NCBI RefSeq assembly: GCF_001050195.2
Contig: NZ_DF967965.1
Coordinates: 428,597 to 481,883, forward strand
Origin: Anaerolinea thermolimosa
GTDB lineage: Bacteria > Chloroflexota > Anaerolineae > Anaerolineales > Anaerolineaceae
Length of the DNA stretch: 53,287 nt
Reading direction: 5' to 3'
In this document: in pieces, positions 23,988 to 33,021 of the stretch
How the letters are laid out: each line of letters begins with the position of its first letter
How positions within the stretch are numbered: the stretch's first letter is position 1
The notes under the pieces: model-generated
What the model saw: the letters and a program-made list of their open reading frames with translations, nothing else
What the model was told of the DNA's origin: nothing
The model's database searches: none
Position numbers and translations under genes: made by a program

Positions 23988-25763
23988 TTATTTAGGGGCT
24001 CTCTGATGCAGACGGTCGAGTGCGGCCTCGGTAAGAGGAATGTAGACACGGATGCGTGTGCCCTTACCGGGGGCCGAGTCTACTTTTAGCAATCCATTGA
24101 TGAGGTCTGCCCTTTCCTGCAGGTTGATCATTCCCAGGCTACCGCGCTGTTCATAATTACCCATGACTGCGGCCACATCAAATCCGCGCCCATTGTCGCT
24201 GATTTCCAGGCCAGCCATGGAGCGGTCGCCGGTGATGAATTTCAATAAAACCTGGATGCGGGTAGCTTCGGCGTGCTTCCGTGCGTTGTTGACCGCCTCT
24301 TCGACCAGGTAAAACACCACCGTTTGTTGATTCGGGTCCAGAGCGGCCACCACTGCGGGGTCAACATCCAGGATGACGTTTTGCTGGTATACGTCGCGCA
24401 TTTTTTCTGCCATGGTTTGCAGGGCGGCGATGAGCCCCTCGCTTTCAAGCACCAGAGGGCGAAGGGTGAAGAGCATGTGTCGAATTTCCTGCGTGGTGCG
24501 CCGGGCAAGTTCTTCGATCTTTGCCAGCTCTTCCATGGCCGAGCGCGGGCTTTGTTCAAACATGCGGCGGGCGATGCTGAGGCGCATGGCAATGGCAGAG
24601 ATCGATTGCGTTGGGCCATCATGCAGATCTCGGGCGAGTTTTTTCTGCGCTTCTTCCTGAGACTGTACAATGCGCTCTTTTTCTTCAGCGAGATCCTGGA
24701 AGAGTCTCGCATTCTGGATGGCGATGACGGCCTGGTTAGAGATGGTTAACAACCATTCGACTTTTTCTTCGTCGAAGAAGGTGGGGGAAGGATGGGCATA
24801 GAGGAGCACGCCGTAGGCATTCATTCCACGGATCAACGGGAGCACCAGCACTGACCGGCAGGAATGCAGGGCGATGAGCTTGCACAGCTCCGGATCATTG
24901 CAGGTATCGCTGACCACAAGGCGATGCTCACCGGAACGAAGTGCTTCTCCGAGGATGCCGCTCTGGGCCGGGAGCGGAACGTTCTGGTCGCGGGCAGGGA
25001 AGCCCCTGCCGACGATGTAGCGCAGGTGAGAGTGGTCGAAGAGGAAAAAGGCCGCGAGCAACGAATCGCTGTCTTCCGGAGAAAGCGCCATGGTTGAAAC
25101 GGATGAATTAAGAGCAGCCTCGAGTGCGGTTTTGTAATTCAGAGTGGCGCTGAATGTAGCGATCATATCGAAGAGAGCTTTCATGCGTTCGCGCTCTCGC
25201 ATTTGGATGCGCTGTTCGTGTTCGCGGCGGTTTTGCACCAGGTTGCGGTATGTATCGCGCAAGCGCCGAATCAAAGGCAGGCTGAGCAGCCCCATGGTCA
25301 GCCCTACCGATAGATTGATCCCGGTGAGGATAGCCAGTGGCTGAGGCGCGAATAAGGCCGGCTCCAGAAAGTACACCGTGGCACCTTCCAGCAGGGTGAT
25401 GAGTACGGCGGCAAGCGATGCCCCCCGGATTTCGTAGAAAATGGAAGCGGGAGCAATACTCAGTACCCCTGCCCATTGTGCCGGCCCGCTGAGATTCCCG
25501 CTGACCACAAAAATCATCAGAGAAAAAAGAAGATCAGCCCCAAAGTTGATGGCTCGATGGGCATTCATGCGGCGGTTAAAGGCAGCCAAAACCGTCATCA
25601 CCAGATTCCAGAGGGTGGGGAGGGCCAGGGCAACCATGGCGGGTGCATTGAGGTGGCGGGTAGAAACGAGTAAAACCGCCAGGCTGAGCACGATCAACCA
25701 GCGGTAGGTGATGGCAAACCAGTCCGCTAAAAACGGAAACTCACTTGATTTCACAGGCTCCAT
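23988..25763 (-). CDS. Membrane sensor histidine kinase with GAF domain (NarL/DegS type)
   Basis: A 591-residue kinase. About six membrane segments fill the first 190 residues, a GAF domain spans roughly 220-370, then a HisKA_3 dimerisation helix with the phospho-accepting His in ARDLHDGPTQSISAIA, and an ATPase domain with VEEAVNNARKHAEAT and LEISDNGRGF. The partner would be a NarL-type response regulator, but none is adjacent, so it is an orphan here. The frame is open to 26174; ATG 25763 is taken because upstream codons overlap the divergent gene and its promoter. Confidence 0.88.
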   Translation of the reverse strand: MEPVKSSEFPFLADWFAITYRWLIVLSLAVLLVSTRHLNAPAMVALALPTLWNLVMTVLAAFNRRMNAHRAINFGADLLFSLMIFVVSGNLSGPAQWAGVLSIAPASIFYEIRGASLAAVLITLLEGATVYFLEPALFAPQPLAILTGINLSVGLTMGLLSLPLIRRLRDTYRNLVQNRREHEQRIQMRERERMKALFDMIATFSATLNYKTALEAALNSSVSTMALSPEDSDSLLAAFFLFDHSHLRYIVGRGFPARDQNVPLPAQSGILGEALRSGEHRLVVSDTCNDPELCKLIALHSCRSVLVLPLIRGMNAYGVLLYAHPSPTFFDEEKVEWLLTISNQAVIAIQNARLFQDLAEEKERIVQSQEEAQKKLARDLHDGPTQSISAIAMRLSIARRMFEQSPRSAMEELAKIEELARRTTQEIRHMLFTLRPLVLESEGLIAALQTMAEKMRDVYQQNVILDVDPAVVAALDPNQQTVVFYLVEEAVNNARKHAEATRIQVLLKFITGDRSMAGLEISDNGRGFDVAAVMGNYEQRGSLGMINLQERADLINGLLKVDSAPGKGTRIRVYIPLTEAALDRLHQRAPK

Positions 25764-25844
25764 CTTAATAGGGGCAGGGCGCCAATACAATACCAGTAGA
25801 AAAGTTGTGGGTGAATTGTAATTTTTAACCGGGGAATCGGTGAG

Positions 25845-25873
25845 TTGTCGTAAGGAAGGCTTCCGTGTACAAT
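25845..25873 (+). promoter_or_regulatory. Promoter of the adenosine-specific kinase family gene
   Basis: TTGTCG (25845-25850), 17 bp, TACAAT (25868-25873). Confidence 0.7.
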
Positions 25874-25934
25874 ACGCGTGGGATTCATCCTGAGAGGCGG
25901 GAAGAGCGGATTTTTCTATTTGGGAGGTTAATTT

Positions 25935-26420
25935 ATGGAAATTCATCTTGTTCCCATCGAGAAACCGGAAGCCATCAACTTCATCCTCGGGCAGTCGCAC
26001 TTCATAAAAACGGTTGAAGATCTGCATGAAGCACTGGTATCCAGTGTGCCGGGGATTCAATTCGGGCTGGCCTTTTGCGAGGCTTCCGGGAAACGCTTGA
26101 TTCGCTGGAGTGGAACCAACCAAGAAATGATCGCCCTGGCCCAGAAAAATGCCCGGGCTATTGGAGCTGGACACAGCTTTATTCTTTTCCTGGGTGAGGG
26201 GTTTTACCCCCTGAACGTCTTAAAAGCTGTGCAAAATGTACCGGAGGTCTGCCGTATCTTTTGTGCCACGGCCAACCCAACCTCGGTGATTGTGGCTCAG
26301 GAAGGGGAGGGGCGTGGAATCCTGGGTGTCATCGATGGGTTCAGCCCTCTGGGGATTGAAGGTGAGGAAGATATTGCCTGGCGCAAGGGTTTCCTGAGGG
26401 CAATTGGCTATAAGGCGTGA
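25935..26420 (+). CDS. Adenosine-specific kinase family protein (DUF355/PF04008)
   Basis: A 161-residue protein that I recognise as the small 'adenosine specific kinase' family, structurally known from archaeal and bacterial homologues with weak biochemical support for the name. Conserved pieces are VEDLHEALVSSVPGIQFGLAF, CEASGKRLIRW, ARAIGAGHSFILFL and FCATANPTSVIVAQ with GRGILGVIDG. GGGAGGT lies before the ATG. Single gene with its own promoter. The family call is solid; the activity is not. Confidence 0.8.
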   Translation: MEIHLVPIEKPEAINFILGQSHFIKTVEDLHEALVSSVPGIQFGLAFCEASGKRLIRWSGTNQEMIALAQKNARAIGAGHSFILFLGEGFYPLNVLKAVQNVPEVCRIFCATANPTSVIVAQEGEGRGILGVIDGFSPLGIEGEEDIAWRKGFLRAIGYKA

Positions 26421-26604
26421 ACAGGGGACAACAGCTGTAAAACTTGCAAGAAAATAGGGGCTTCTATTGTGGTGCCGATTCGGGTATACTGATTCTATCT
26501 ACTACGGTAAAAACGGGGGTGTGCACGGGAACCGATTCACCACATTCGACGTCCAATATACTGGAGCGATCTCTGTCGCCCGGTTGCACCTTGAGGAGTA
26601 GTGG

Positions 26605-27570
26605 ATGAAGAAACTTTTCCTGATCTTTTTCGTGCCGCTCTGGCTGGCGGGATGTGTGTTGCCCTCCAGCGGGGCCAGGCCAACCGAAGCACAACCGACC
26701 CTCTCGGACGCCGAGATGCAAACTCAGCTGGCCATGATGCTCACGGCCATGCCCACCGCGACCGAGAGTCTTCCCCTGCCTCCCACCAGCACCCCGGAAC
26801 CGTTGCTGGTAACAGCCACGAGCGAGGCGTCCTTCCCGACCGAAACTCCACCCCCCTCACCAACCTCGGAGCCGGAGACGGCTCAGCCAACCCCGACCTT
26901 TACCGCGTCACCGCCGCCAGCCACGGCCACGCCGGGCCCGGTTTTCACCGTGGTTCCGGGTGATCCCCGGGGACGGCTGGGAAGCCCCACTTCAACTGAC
27001 CCGATGAATGATGCCACTGCCTGGGTTTGGCCAACCGGGGCGAATGATTTCACCTCGGTCAGTTTTTCGGGGGGATTTCTTAATCTTACAGCGCTTACCG
27101 ATAAACTGGGATGGCGGCTGGCCAACCCCGAAGGTACCGAGCTGGGCAACCTTTACCTGGAGGCAACTTTTAAAACCTCGGGATGCAGTGGGAGCGATCA
27201 GTATGGATTGATCGCCCGGGTGCCTGTGCTCAAGGATGCTGATCGTGGCTACCTCTTCGCCTTTACCTGTGATGGACGCTATTCACTGCGAAAGTGGGAT
27301 GGTACGGAGGGGGCCAAGGGCACAATGACCCGTCTTAAGGACTGGACCAAATCAGAGGCTATCCTGGCTGGCTCTAACCAGGTCAACCGCATGGGTTTGT
27401 TAATGATTGGGAGCAAGCTGGTGATGTATGCGAACGGACAACTTCTTGGCGAGGTGACCGATGGCACCTGGACGAGTGGTTACTTCGGAGTGTTTGTGGG
27501 CGCCGGGCCTACGGAAAAATTCCTGATCCAGGTCGATGAGATGTCGTATTGGAAAAATCCTGCACCATGA
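26605..27570 (+). CDS. Lipoprotein with Thr/Pro linker and LamG/DUF1080-like domain
   Basis: A 321-residue lipoprotein: signal peptide with lipobox LAGC (Cys17), a long Ser/Thr/Pro linker to about residue 125, then a beta-rich domain with YGLIARV, GYLFAFTCDGRYSLRKW and NRMGLLMIGSKLVMYANGQ. This pattern (ligand-exposed strand, a W/R core, a 'small-molecule-like' jelly roll) resembles concanavalin-like domains found in family DUF1080. The partial gene at 52637 encodes a paralogue of the same domain. Likely surface-exposed carbohydrate- or polymer-binding, inferred only. Confidence 0.75.
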   Translation: MKKLFLIFFVPLWLAGCVLPSSGARPTEAQPTLSDAEMQTQLAMMLTAMPTATESLPLPPTSTPEPLLVTATSEASFPTETPPPSPTSEPETAQPTPTFTASPPPATATPGPVFTVVPGDPRGRLGSPTSTDPMNDATAWVWPTGANDFTSVSFSGGFLNLTALTDKLGWRLANPEGTELGNLYLEATFKTSGCSGSDQYGLIARVPVLKDADRGYLFAFTCDGRYSLRKWDGTEGAKGTMTRLKDWTKSEAILAGSNQVNRMGLLMIGSKLVMYANGQLLGEVTDGTWTSGYFGVFVGAGPTEKFLIQVDEMSYWKNPAP

Positions 27571-27607
27571 TTACCGGGAGGTGGGAGCCCCTGACCCCCT
27601 CGAATCG

Positions 27608-27636
27608 ATCCCCCGCCAGAGAAAATGGCGGGGGAT
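27608..27636. terminator. Hairpin between convergent genes
   Basis: An 11-bp stem ATCCCCCGCCA/TGGCGGGGGAT, loop of 7. Neither side has a good T run, so termination may be weak, but the position between two converging genes is typical. Confidence 0.5.
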
Positions 27637-27671
27637 TCATATATCGAGTCGATTGGTGGGGATAAATGGGG

Positions 27672-28787
27672 TTACTGGAGATAATCCAGCGGGTTGACAA
27701 ATGCGCCCATGTACCGGATTTCGAAGTGCAGGTGAGGGCCGGTGCTGTTTCCGGTGCTACCGGCGTAGGCAATCACCTGTCCCTTGGAAACGTTAGCGCC
27801 GCACCGTGTCAAAATCTGGCTGTTGTGCGCATAGAGGGTATGGAAGCCATTGCCATGATCAATCATCACCATCAATCCGTAGCCACCTCCGATGGGTCCG
27901 GCGTAGACCACCACGCCGCTATCTGCCGCATAGACGGGGGCTCCGGTGGCGGCGGCGATGTCGATTCCAAGGTGCCCGGACCAGAAGGTATTGCCGGAAA
28001 TGGAATGATTATCGGTGGGCCACATGAAGTAGCCGGTACCGTAAGCCGAGGCGCCACTGGTATCGCAGGCGGCATTGATGGTTTTGTTGGCTCCGGCGTT
28101 GGCACGCCAGATGGTGGGCACCACCCAGGAGCGCATTTCGCGCTGACCGCCGGGAATCATAATTTCCTTCCCGGGCACCAGTTTTGGATCGGCGATGTCA
28201 ATATGGTTCCCTGGCCAGCTGATGATGTCTTCGGGCTGGGCCTTGAACTGCCGGGCAACGCTTTCCACTGTGTCGCCCTCTTTGACGGTGTAAAGCACGC
28301 CATCGGTGGCGGGGATTTTTAATTCCTGACCAATCGAAAGCATGTTGGGGTTGTCATTGAGCAGGTCGTAGTTGGCCCACAGCACTGTTTCTGGCTTGAG
28401 CTTGTAAGCCTGGGCGATGCTGAACACCGAATCACCGGCCTCAACGGTGTATTTCTCTGCCGAGGTGCGCGGGCGATCGGGAATGATGGTGTGCAGGGAA
28501 GTGTTGCGAGCCACGGCCTGCACGGGCAGGGCAAAAGTCAGGTCGGGGAGTGGGGCGCTGTTTCCGGCGTCAGGGGGAATGATCTCGGAAAGCCGGGAGC
28601 GTGTTTCGGAAGACTCTTGAGCGGCCTGCACCACACCGGCACGCAGGGCAATCACATACCCAAGCCAGCTTAGCATGAGGAAAGCTCCAACCCAGGCCAG
28701 AATAACCCAGGGGAGACCAGGATGAGAGGCTACGGCTTTCTTCTCTACCTGTGGGGTGGAGGATGCCGCACTGGTTTTGCGAATCAC
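27672..28787 (-). CDS. LysM and M23 metallopeptidase domain protein
   Basis: A 371-residue envelope protein. One membrane anchor at about 26-52, then two LysM peptidoglycan-binding repeats (KYTVEAGDSVFSIAQAYKL and LYTVKEGDTVESVARQFKA), then an M23 endopeptidase domain with zinc/catalytic residues in HLGIDIAA, HTLYAHN and HLHFEIR. It probably trims peptidoglycan cross-links or is an LytM regulator; all catalytic histidines are kept, so activity is likely. Starts at GTG 28787 overlapping the rho stop, with GGAGGA upstream. Confidence 0.92.
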   Translation of the reverse strand: MIRKTSAASSTPQVEKKAVASHPGLPWVILAWVGAFLMLSWLGYVIALRAGVVQAAQESSETRSRLSEIIPPDAGNSAPLPDLTFALPVQAVARNTSLHTIIPDRPRTSAEKYTVEAGDSVFSIAQAYKLKPETVLWANYDLLNDNPNMLSIGQELKIPATDGVLYTVKEGDTVESVARQFKAQPEDIISWPGNHIDIADPKLVPGKEIMIPGGQREMRSWVVPTIWRANAGANKTINAACDTSGASAYGTGYFMWPTDNHSISGNTFWSGHLGIDIAAATGAPVYAADSGVVVYAGPIGGGYGLMVMIDHGNGFHTLYAHNSQILTRCGANVSKGQVIAYAGSTGNSTGPHLHFEIRYMGAFVNPLDYLQ

Positions 28788-30061
28788 ATATCCTCCGTGA
28801 GATTTTCCAGGAATTCCAGGTTGTTGCGGGTGCGCATCATGCGCTGCAGAATGGCCTCGGTGGCCACCGCAGGATCCATCCCGGCGCCCTGGGGTGGGGT
28901 ACCGACCATCTGAAGGTACATGCGCCGCATCAACCAGACGCGCTGGAGAATATCCGGGCCGAGGAGGAGGTCTTCACGGCGGGTAGAGGAGCGCTCGATG
29001 TCGATGGCGGGGAAAATCCGCCGTTCCTGGAGCCGCCTTGAAAGGTGCAACTCCATGTTACCGGTACCTTTAAATTCTTCGTAGACCACATCGTCCAGCC
29101 GGGAACCGGTATCTACCAGGGCAGTGGCAATGATGGTGAGGGAACCGCCTTCTTCCAGGTTGCGCGCCGCGCCAAAAAAGCGTTTGGGCGGATAAAGCGC
29201 TGATGGATCCATGCCGCCTGAGAGGGTGCGCCCGGAGGGGTTGACCACCAGGTTATAAGCGCGCGCCAGCCGGGTGAGCGAGTCCATCAAAATGACCACA
29301 TCGCGGCCCACTTCCACCAGGCGTTTGGCACGTTCAAGGGTGATCTCGGCAGTGCGGACGTGGCTGGTGACCGGTTCATCGAAAGTTGAGGCCACCACCT
29401 CGCCGTCTACCGAGCGATCCATATCGGTTACTTCTTCAGGACGCTCGCCAATGAGGGCGATGATGAGATGAACATCGGGATAGTTTTGTGAGATGGCGTT
29501 TGCCACCTGCTTCAGGATGGTGGTTTTCCCGGCCTTGGGGGGAGAGACGATCATCCCGCGCTGTCCGCGCCCTATGGGGGCGATCAGGTTGATCATGCGG
29601 GTGGCGAGGATGGATCGATCGGTCTCGAGGTCAAAGCGTTTGTTGGGGAAAATGGGGGTCAGCTCATCAAAGTTAGGCCGGCGCCGGGCTTCTTCGGGGG
29701 TTAAACCGTTAATGCTTTCAACTTTGATTAAACCGTAGTGGCGCTCGGACTCGCGCGGGGGGCGAACATGACCGATGACCAGGTCGCCATTGCGCAGTTC
29801 ATAGCGGCGAAGCTGGGCCTGAGAAACGTAGACATCATCGGGCCCAATGCGATAGTCGGTGCGGAGAAAACCGACCCCTTCATTCATAATCTCCAGAATT
29901 CCGCCGCGCACTTCCAATCCTTCTCGTTCGGCCTCTGCCTGCCGGATGCGCAGGATGAGGATTTCTTTTTTCAGACGGTGGGCGTTGGGAATATTTAATT
30001 CTTCCCCCATTTGACGGAGTTTCGCCAGGGGTTCGTTTTCAAGCGTCAGAATGTTTATCAT
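28784..30061 (-). CDS. rho: Transcription termination factor Rho
   Basis: The hexameric RNA helicase of factor-dependent termination. In 425 residues: N-terminal helical region, the cold-shock RNA-binding fold with GGILEIMNEGVGFLR and DVYVSQAQLRRYEL, Walker A PPKAGKTTILKQ, Walker B VVILMDSLTRLARAYN, and the Q/R-loop region SGGMDPSALYPPKRFFGAARN. No large insertion. ATG 30061 has no nearby ribosome site and overlaps the stop of a 48-codon upstream ORF, suggesting coupling. Long leader of about 170 nt from the promoter at 30240-30268. Confidence 0.97.
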   Translation of the reverse strand: MINILTLENEPLAKLRQMGEELNIPNAHRLKKEILILRIRQAEAEREGLEVRGGILEIMNEGVGFLRTDYRIGPDDVYVSQAQLRRYELRNGDLVIGHVRPPRESERHYGLIKVESINGLTPEEARRRPNFDELTPIFPNKRFDLETDRSILATRMINLIAPIGRGQRGMIVSPPKAGKTTILKQVANAISQNYPDVHLIIALIGERPEEVTDMDRSVDGEVVASTFDEPVTSHVRTAEITLERAKRLVEVGRDVVILMDSLTRLARAYNLVVNPSGRTLSGGMDPSALYPPKRFFGAARNLEEGGSLTIIATALVDTGSRLDDVVYEEFKGTGNMELHLSRRLQERRIFPAIDIERSSTRREDLLLGPDILQRVWLMRRMYLQMVGTPPQGAGMDPAVATEAILQRMMRTRNNLEFLENLTEDM

Positions 30062-30204
30062 ATGCAGTTTTCAATGGTCTCCAGCAGAATGGAAAAGATA
30101 CGCGTTCCTGCGTGTAAAAGATAAAGTGGATTGCAAATAAATCGATTTGGGATCGAAGCAAGGCCCCCCAACTGTTCCGGAAAAGCTCCAGGATTGGCCT
30201 TCAT
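30058..30204 (-). CDS. Possible leader ORF upstream of rho (48 codons)
   Basis: The frame starts at ATG 30204, about 30 nt after the predicted rho transcription start, and ends in TGA that overlaps the rho ATG (ATGA). The product starts MKANPGAFPEQLGG and has no evident domain. No ribosome site precedes it. rho itself also lacks one, so reading through this ORF could deliver ribosomes to rho. E. coli rho also has a leader ORF and is autoregulated. Could be chance. Confidence 0.4.
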   Translation of the reverse strand: MKANPGAFPEQLGGLASIPNRFICNPLYLLHAGTRIFSILLETIENCI

Positions 30205-30239
30205 TTATAAAAAAATAGAGAATAAACGGGTGTGTTTGC

Positions 30240-30268
30240 ATTATAGCAAGAAATAAAAATTCATGCAA
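30240..30268 (-). promoter_or_regulatory. rho promoter
   Basis: Minus-strand TTGCAT (30263-30268), 17 bp, TATAAT (30240-30245), with TGC before the -10. Strong match. Confidence 0.85.
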
Positions 30269-30336
30269 GCCAAATTTTCGACAATTCCGGTTATGTAGAA
30301 CCCATTTTATAGCATTTTCTGGCCCGGGTGAGGCTA

Positions 30337-30355
30337 AAGGGGAGGGTTTCCCCTT
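30337..30355 (-). terminator. Weak hairpin after gyrA
   Basis: A 7-bp stem AAGGGGA/TCCCCTT just past the gyrA stop; no proper T run on the minus strand. Confidence 0.35.
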
Positions 30356-30361
30356 ATCCTT

Positions 30362-32803
30362 TCACTGCTCGGTTGGGAGGCGGGCGATGGAAGCCACGGA
30401 ATCGCCATCGCCGACGCCCATCAGGCGCACTCCCCGTGAGGCACGCCCGGTGACCGGTATTTGGGAGACCTTGAGGCGCACCGTCTGGCCGTTGGCACTG
30501 ATCAGGGCAATATCATCGGCAGGTTGGACTACCCGGGCCGAGGCCACTTGCCCGATTTCTTTCAATGCTTTCTGGTTGATGGTCATCACTCCGCCGCCTG
30601 CGCGGTTTCGCAGGGGATATTCTTCAAGGGGGGTTTGTTTGCCATACCCTTTTTCAGTGACCACCAGCAGGTTGCCGCCGGGCTCGACGATTTCCATCGA
30701 GGCAACCCGGTCGCCGTTCTCCAGGCTGATGCCGGTTACTCCGGCGGCCTGTCGCCCCATCACCCGCACCTGATTTTCTTCAAAGCGCAGGGCCTGTCCG
30801 TTAGCCGTTACCAGCAGTACGTGGTCGTTCCCGGAAGTGAGGCGGGCCCAGCCCAGCCGGTCGCCTTCCTCGAGGGTGATGGCGATCAGCCCGGAAGGAC
30901 GAACGCTGGCGAACTCGCTCAGAGCCACACGTTTAATCCGTCCCTGGCTGGTGGCCATGGTGCAGAAACTGGCCCGCTCGAAATCTGGAACAGCCACTGC
31001 GGCGGTGATACGTTCGTTGCCTTCCAGATTCAATACGTTGATGGCCGGGATACCCCGGTCAGAGCGGTTGGCTTCAGGGATCTGATGGGCTTTGAGGGAG
31101 TACACCTTGCCACGGTCGGAGAAGAAGAGCAGGGTATGAAGGGTGCGGGCGGCAAGGAGGAGAGAGACTTCATCTTCTTCCCGAACTTCCTGCCCTGAAA
31201 CACCCCGCCCTCCACGGTTTTGTGAGCGGTAAGCAGTTGCGTCTACACGTTTGATGTAACCACGCGCGGTCAGGGTGATGAGCACCGGTTCATCTGCGAC
31301 CAGATCTTCTTCTGAGAAATCTTCTCTGGCATCAGCGGCAATACGCGTCCGACGGGGGTCGCCGTATTTCTCGCTGAGCTTTTGCATCTCATCCTTGATG
31401 AGGGCAAGGATTTTTTGCGGGCTGGCGAGCAAATCTTCCAGATAGCTGATTCTGTTTCGTACTTCCTGGTACTCCTCGTCAATTTTCTGGCGTTCGAGGG
31501 CGGCCAGCCGGCGTAATTGCATATCGAGGATGGCCTGTGCCTGCAACTCGGTCAGCTTGAACCGTTCGACAAGCCGAGCGCGGGCGGTTTCGGCATCGGG
31601 CGATTGCCTGATGGTTTGAATGACGGCATCCAGGTTGGAAAGTGCGATGAGCAACCCTTCCAGAATGTGGGCGCGTGCGCGTGCCTTGTCCAGCTCAAAA
31701 CGGGAACGGCGTTCAATCACAACCTGCCGATGCTCGATGAACAAATGCAGTGCCCGTTTTAAGGGCAGAAGGCGTGGTTCGTTATCCACCAGGGCCAGCA
31801 TTTGTACGCTGAAAGTGGATTGCAGGGGGGTGAATTTATAGAGCTGGTTAAGCACCTTCCGGGGCTGGGCCCCCCGTTTGAGTTCGATGACGATGCTCAT
31901 CCCCCGCCGGTCTGATTCGTCTCTCAGATCGGAGATTTGATCGATTTTGCCGTCTCGTACCAGTTCGGCAATGCGTTCGATGAGGCCGGCTTTGTTAATC
32001 TGGTAGGGGATTTCGGTGATGATGATGTTGTACCGTCCCCCTTTGACCTCTTCGATGCGGGCCATACCGCGTACTGTAAGTCGGCTGCGCCCACTGCCGT
32101 AAGCCTGGATGATGCCTTCCCTGCCGACGATGATCCCACCGGTTGGAAAGTCGGGACCGGGGACAAAATTCATGAGGTCTTCAACGGTAACATCCTCGAT
32201 GGTGTCGTAATGATCGATCAGGTAGTTAATCGCACTGGCCAGTTCGGTGAGGTTATGGGGAGGAATGTTCGTGGCCATGCCGACAGCGATCCCTGAGGAC
32301 CCATTTAACAGCAGATTAGGCAGGCGTGAAGGCAGGACGACGGGTTCTTTGAGGGTACCGTCGAAGTTGTCGATGAAATCGACGGTATCCATGTCAATGT
32401 CGGCGAGCAATTCTTCTGAGAAGGCATTGAGGCGGGCCTCGGTATAGCGCATCGCGGCGGGAGCATCGCCATCAATCGAGCCAAAGTTGCCCTGCCCGTC
32501 AACCAGAGGGTAGCGCATGGAGAAATCCTGTGCCATGCGCGCCATGGCATCGTATACGGCCATATCGCCGTGAGGGTGATACTTACCGAGCACCTCACCC
32601 ACGATTCTGGCAGATTTCTTATAGGCTGAATTTGCACGAATCCCCATGTCGTGCATGGCGTACAGGATGCGCCGGTGGACGGGCTTCAGGCCGTCGCGGG
32701 CATCGGGCAAAGCACGGGCTACGATGACGCTCATGGCGTAATCAAGGTAAGCCGTGCGCATTTGTTCGTCGATATCTACGGATTGAATCGTGCCAATATC
32801 CAT
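30362..32803 (-). CDS. gyrA: DNA gyrase subunit A
   Basis: The breakage-reunion subunit that introduces negative supercoils with GyrB. Catalytic Tyr120 lies in [10 protein letters not shown]; the quinolone region reads [12 protein letters not shown], so Met81 stands where E. coli has Ser83, with Asp85 at the Asp87 position. The GyrA-box QNRGGRG in the C-terminal beta-pinwheel identifies it as gyrase and not ParC. Length 813 is normal. ATG 32803 has GAGG upstream. gyrB is not in the window; gyrA stands alone, divergent from the pst operon. Confidence 0.97.
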   Translation of the reverse strand: MDIGTIQSVDIDEQMRTAYLDYAMSVIVARALPDARDGLKPVHRRILYAMHDMGIRANSAYKKSARIVGEVLGKYHPHGDMAVYDAMARMAQDFSMRYPLVDGQGNFGSIDGDAPAAMRYTEARLNAFSEELLADIDMDTVDFIDNFDGTLKEPVVLPSRLPNLLLNGSSGIAVGMATNIPPHNLTELASAINYLIDHYDTIEDVTVEDLMNFVPGPDFPTGGIIVGREGIIQAYGSGRSRLTVRGMARIEEVKGGRYNIIITEIPYQINKAGLIERIAELVRDGKIDQISDLRDESDRRGMSIVIELKRGAQPRKVLNQLYKFTPLQSTFSVQMLALVDNEPRLLPLKRALHLFIEHRQVVIERRSRFELDKARARAHILEGLLIALSNLDAVIQTIRQSPDAETARARLVERFKLTELQAQAILDMQLRRLAALERQKIDEEYQEVRNRISYLEDLLASPQKILALIKDEMQKLSEKYGDPRRTRIAADAREDFSEEDLVADEPVLITLTARGYIKRVDATAYRSQNRGGRGVSGQEVREEDEVSLLLAARTLHTLLFFSDRGKVYSLKAHQIPEANRSDRGIPAINVLNLEGNERITAAVAVPDFERASFCTMATSQGRIKRVALSEFASVRPSGLIAITLEEGDRLGWARLTSGNDHVLLVTANGQALRFEENQVRVMGRQAAGVTGISLENGDRVASMEIVEPGGNLLVVTEKGYGKQTPLEEYPLRNRAGGGVMTINQKALKEIGQVASARVVQPADDIALISANGQTVRLKVSQIPVTGRASRGVRLMGVGDGDSVASIARLPTEQ

Positions 32804-32831
32804 TCTTTTTTCCTCGTTAATGCGAACCTGA

Positions 32832-32860
32832 ATTATACCAGAGCCTGCCCGTGCTGCCAG
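32832..32860 (-). promoter_or_regulatory. gyrA promoter with overlapping inverted repeat
   Basis: Minus-strand CTGGCA (32855-32860), 17 bp, TATAAT (32832-32837), TGG before the -10. An inverted repeat CCTGCCCG/CGGGCAGG (32844-32851 and 32867-32874) flanks the -35, possibly a supercoiling-sensitive or operator element. Confidence 0.6.
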
Positions 32861-32963
32861 AAAACCCGGGCAGGGGACTCACTGGAATGTGAATCCATTT
32901 TCCATGCAGGCACAGGGCCCGGGATGTGAGTAAAGGGGGGGCCGGCTCTGGGGGGAGGATGAG

Positions 32964-33000
32964 GTTAAGAATCGGTTAACGCCGTTAATCGAACCTTAAT
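32964..33000 (+). promoter_or_regulatory. Tandem Pho-box-like operator upstream of pstS
   Basis: Two direct-repeat pairs of the 7-4-7 form: GGTTAAG-AATC-GGTTAAC and CGTTAAT-CGAA-CCTTAAT, so TTAA occurs at 32965, 32976, 32985 and 32996 (11-bp steps within each pair). The second pair occupies the -35 position of the pstS promoter, where PhoB-type activators bind. Confidence 0.65.
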
Positions 33001-33006
33001 CGCGGT

Positions 33007-33012
33007 TATAAT
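33007..33012 (+). promoter_or_regulatory. -10 of the pst operon
   Basis: TATAAT; predicted start at about 33019, three bases before the pstS ATG. There is no usable -35 except the Pho-box repeats. Confidence 0.65.
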
Positions 33013-33021
33013 CAAAATTGG

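Noticed and set aside
25764-26174. N-terminal extension of the sensor kinase
   Set aside because: Overlaps the divergent adenosine-specific kinase gene and its promoter; membrane domain starts at 25763.
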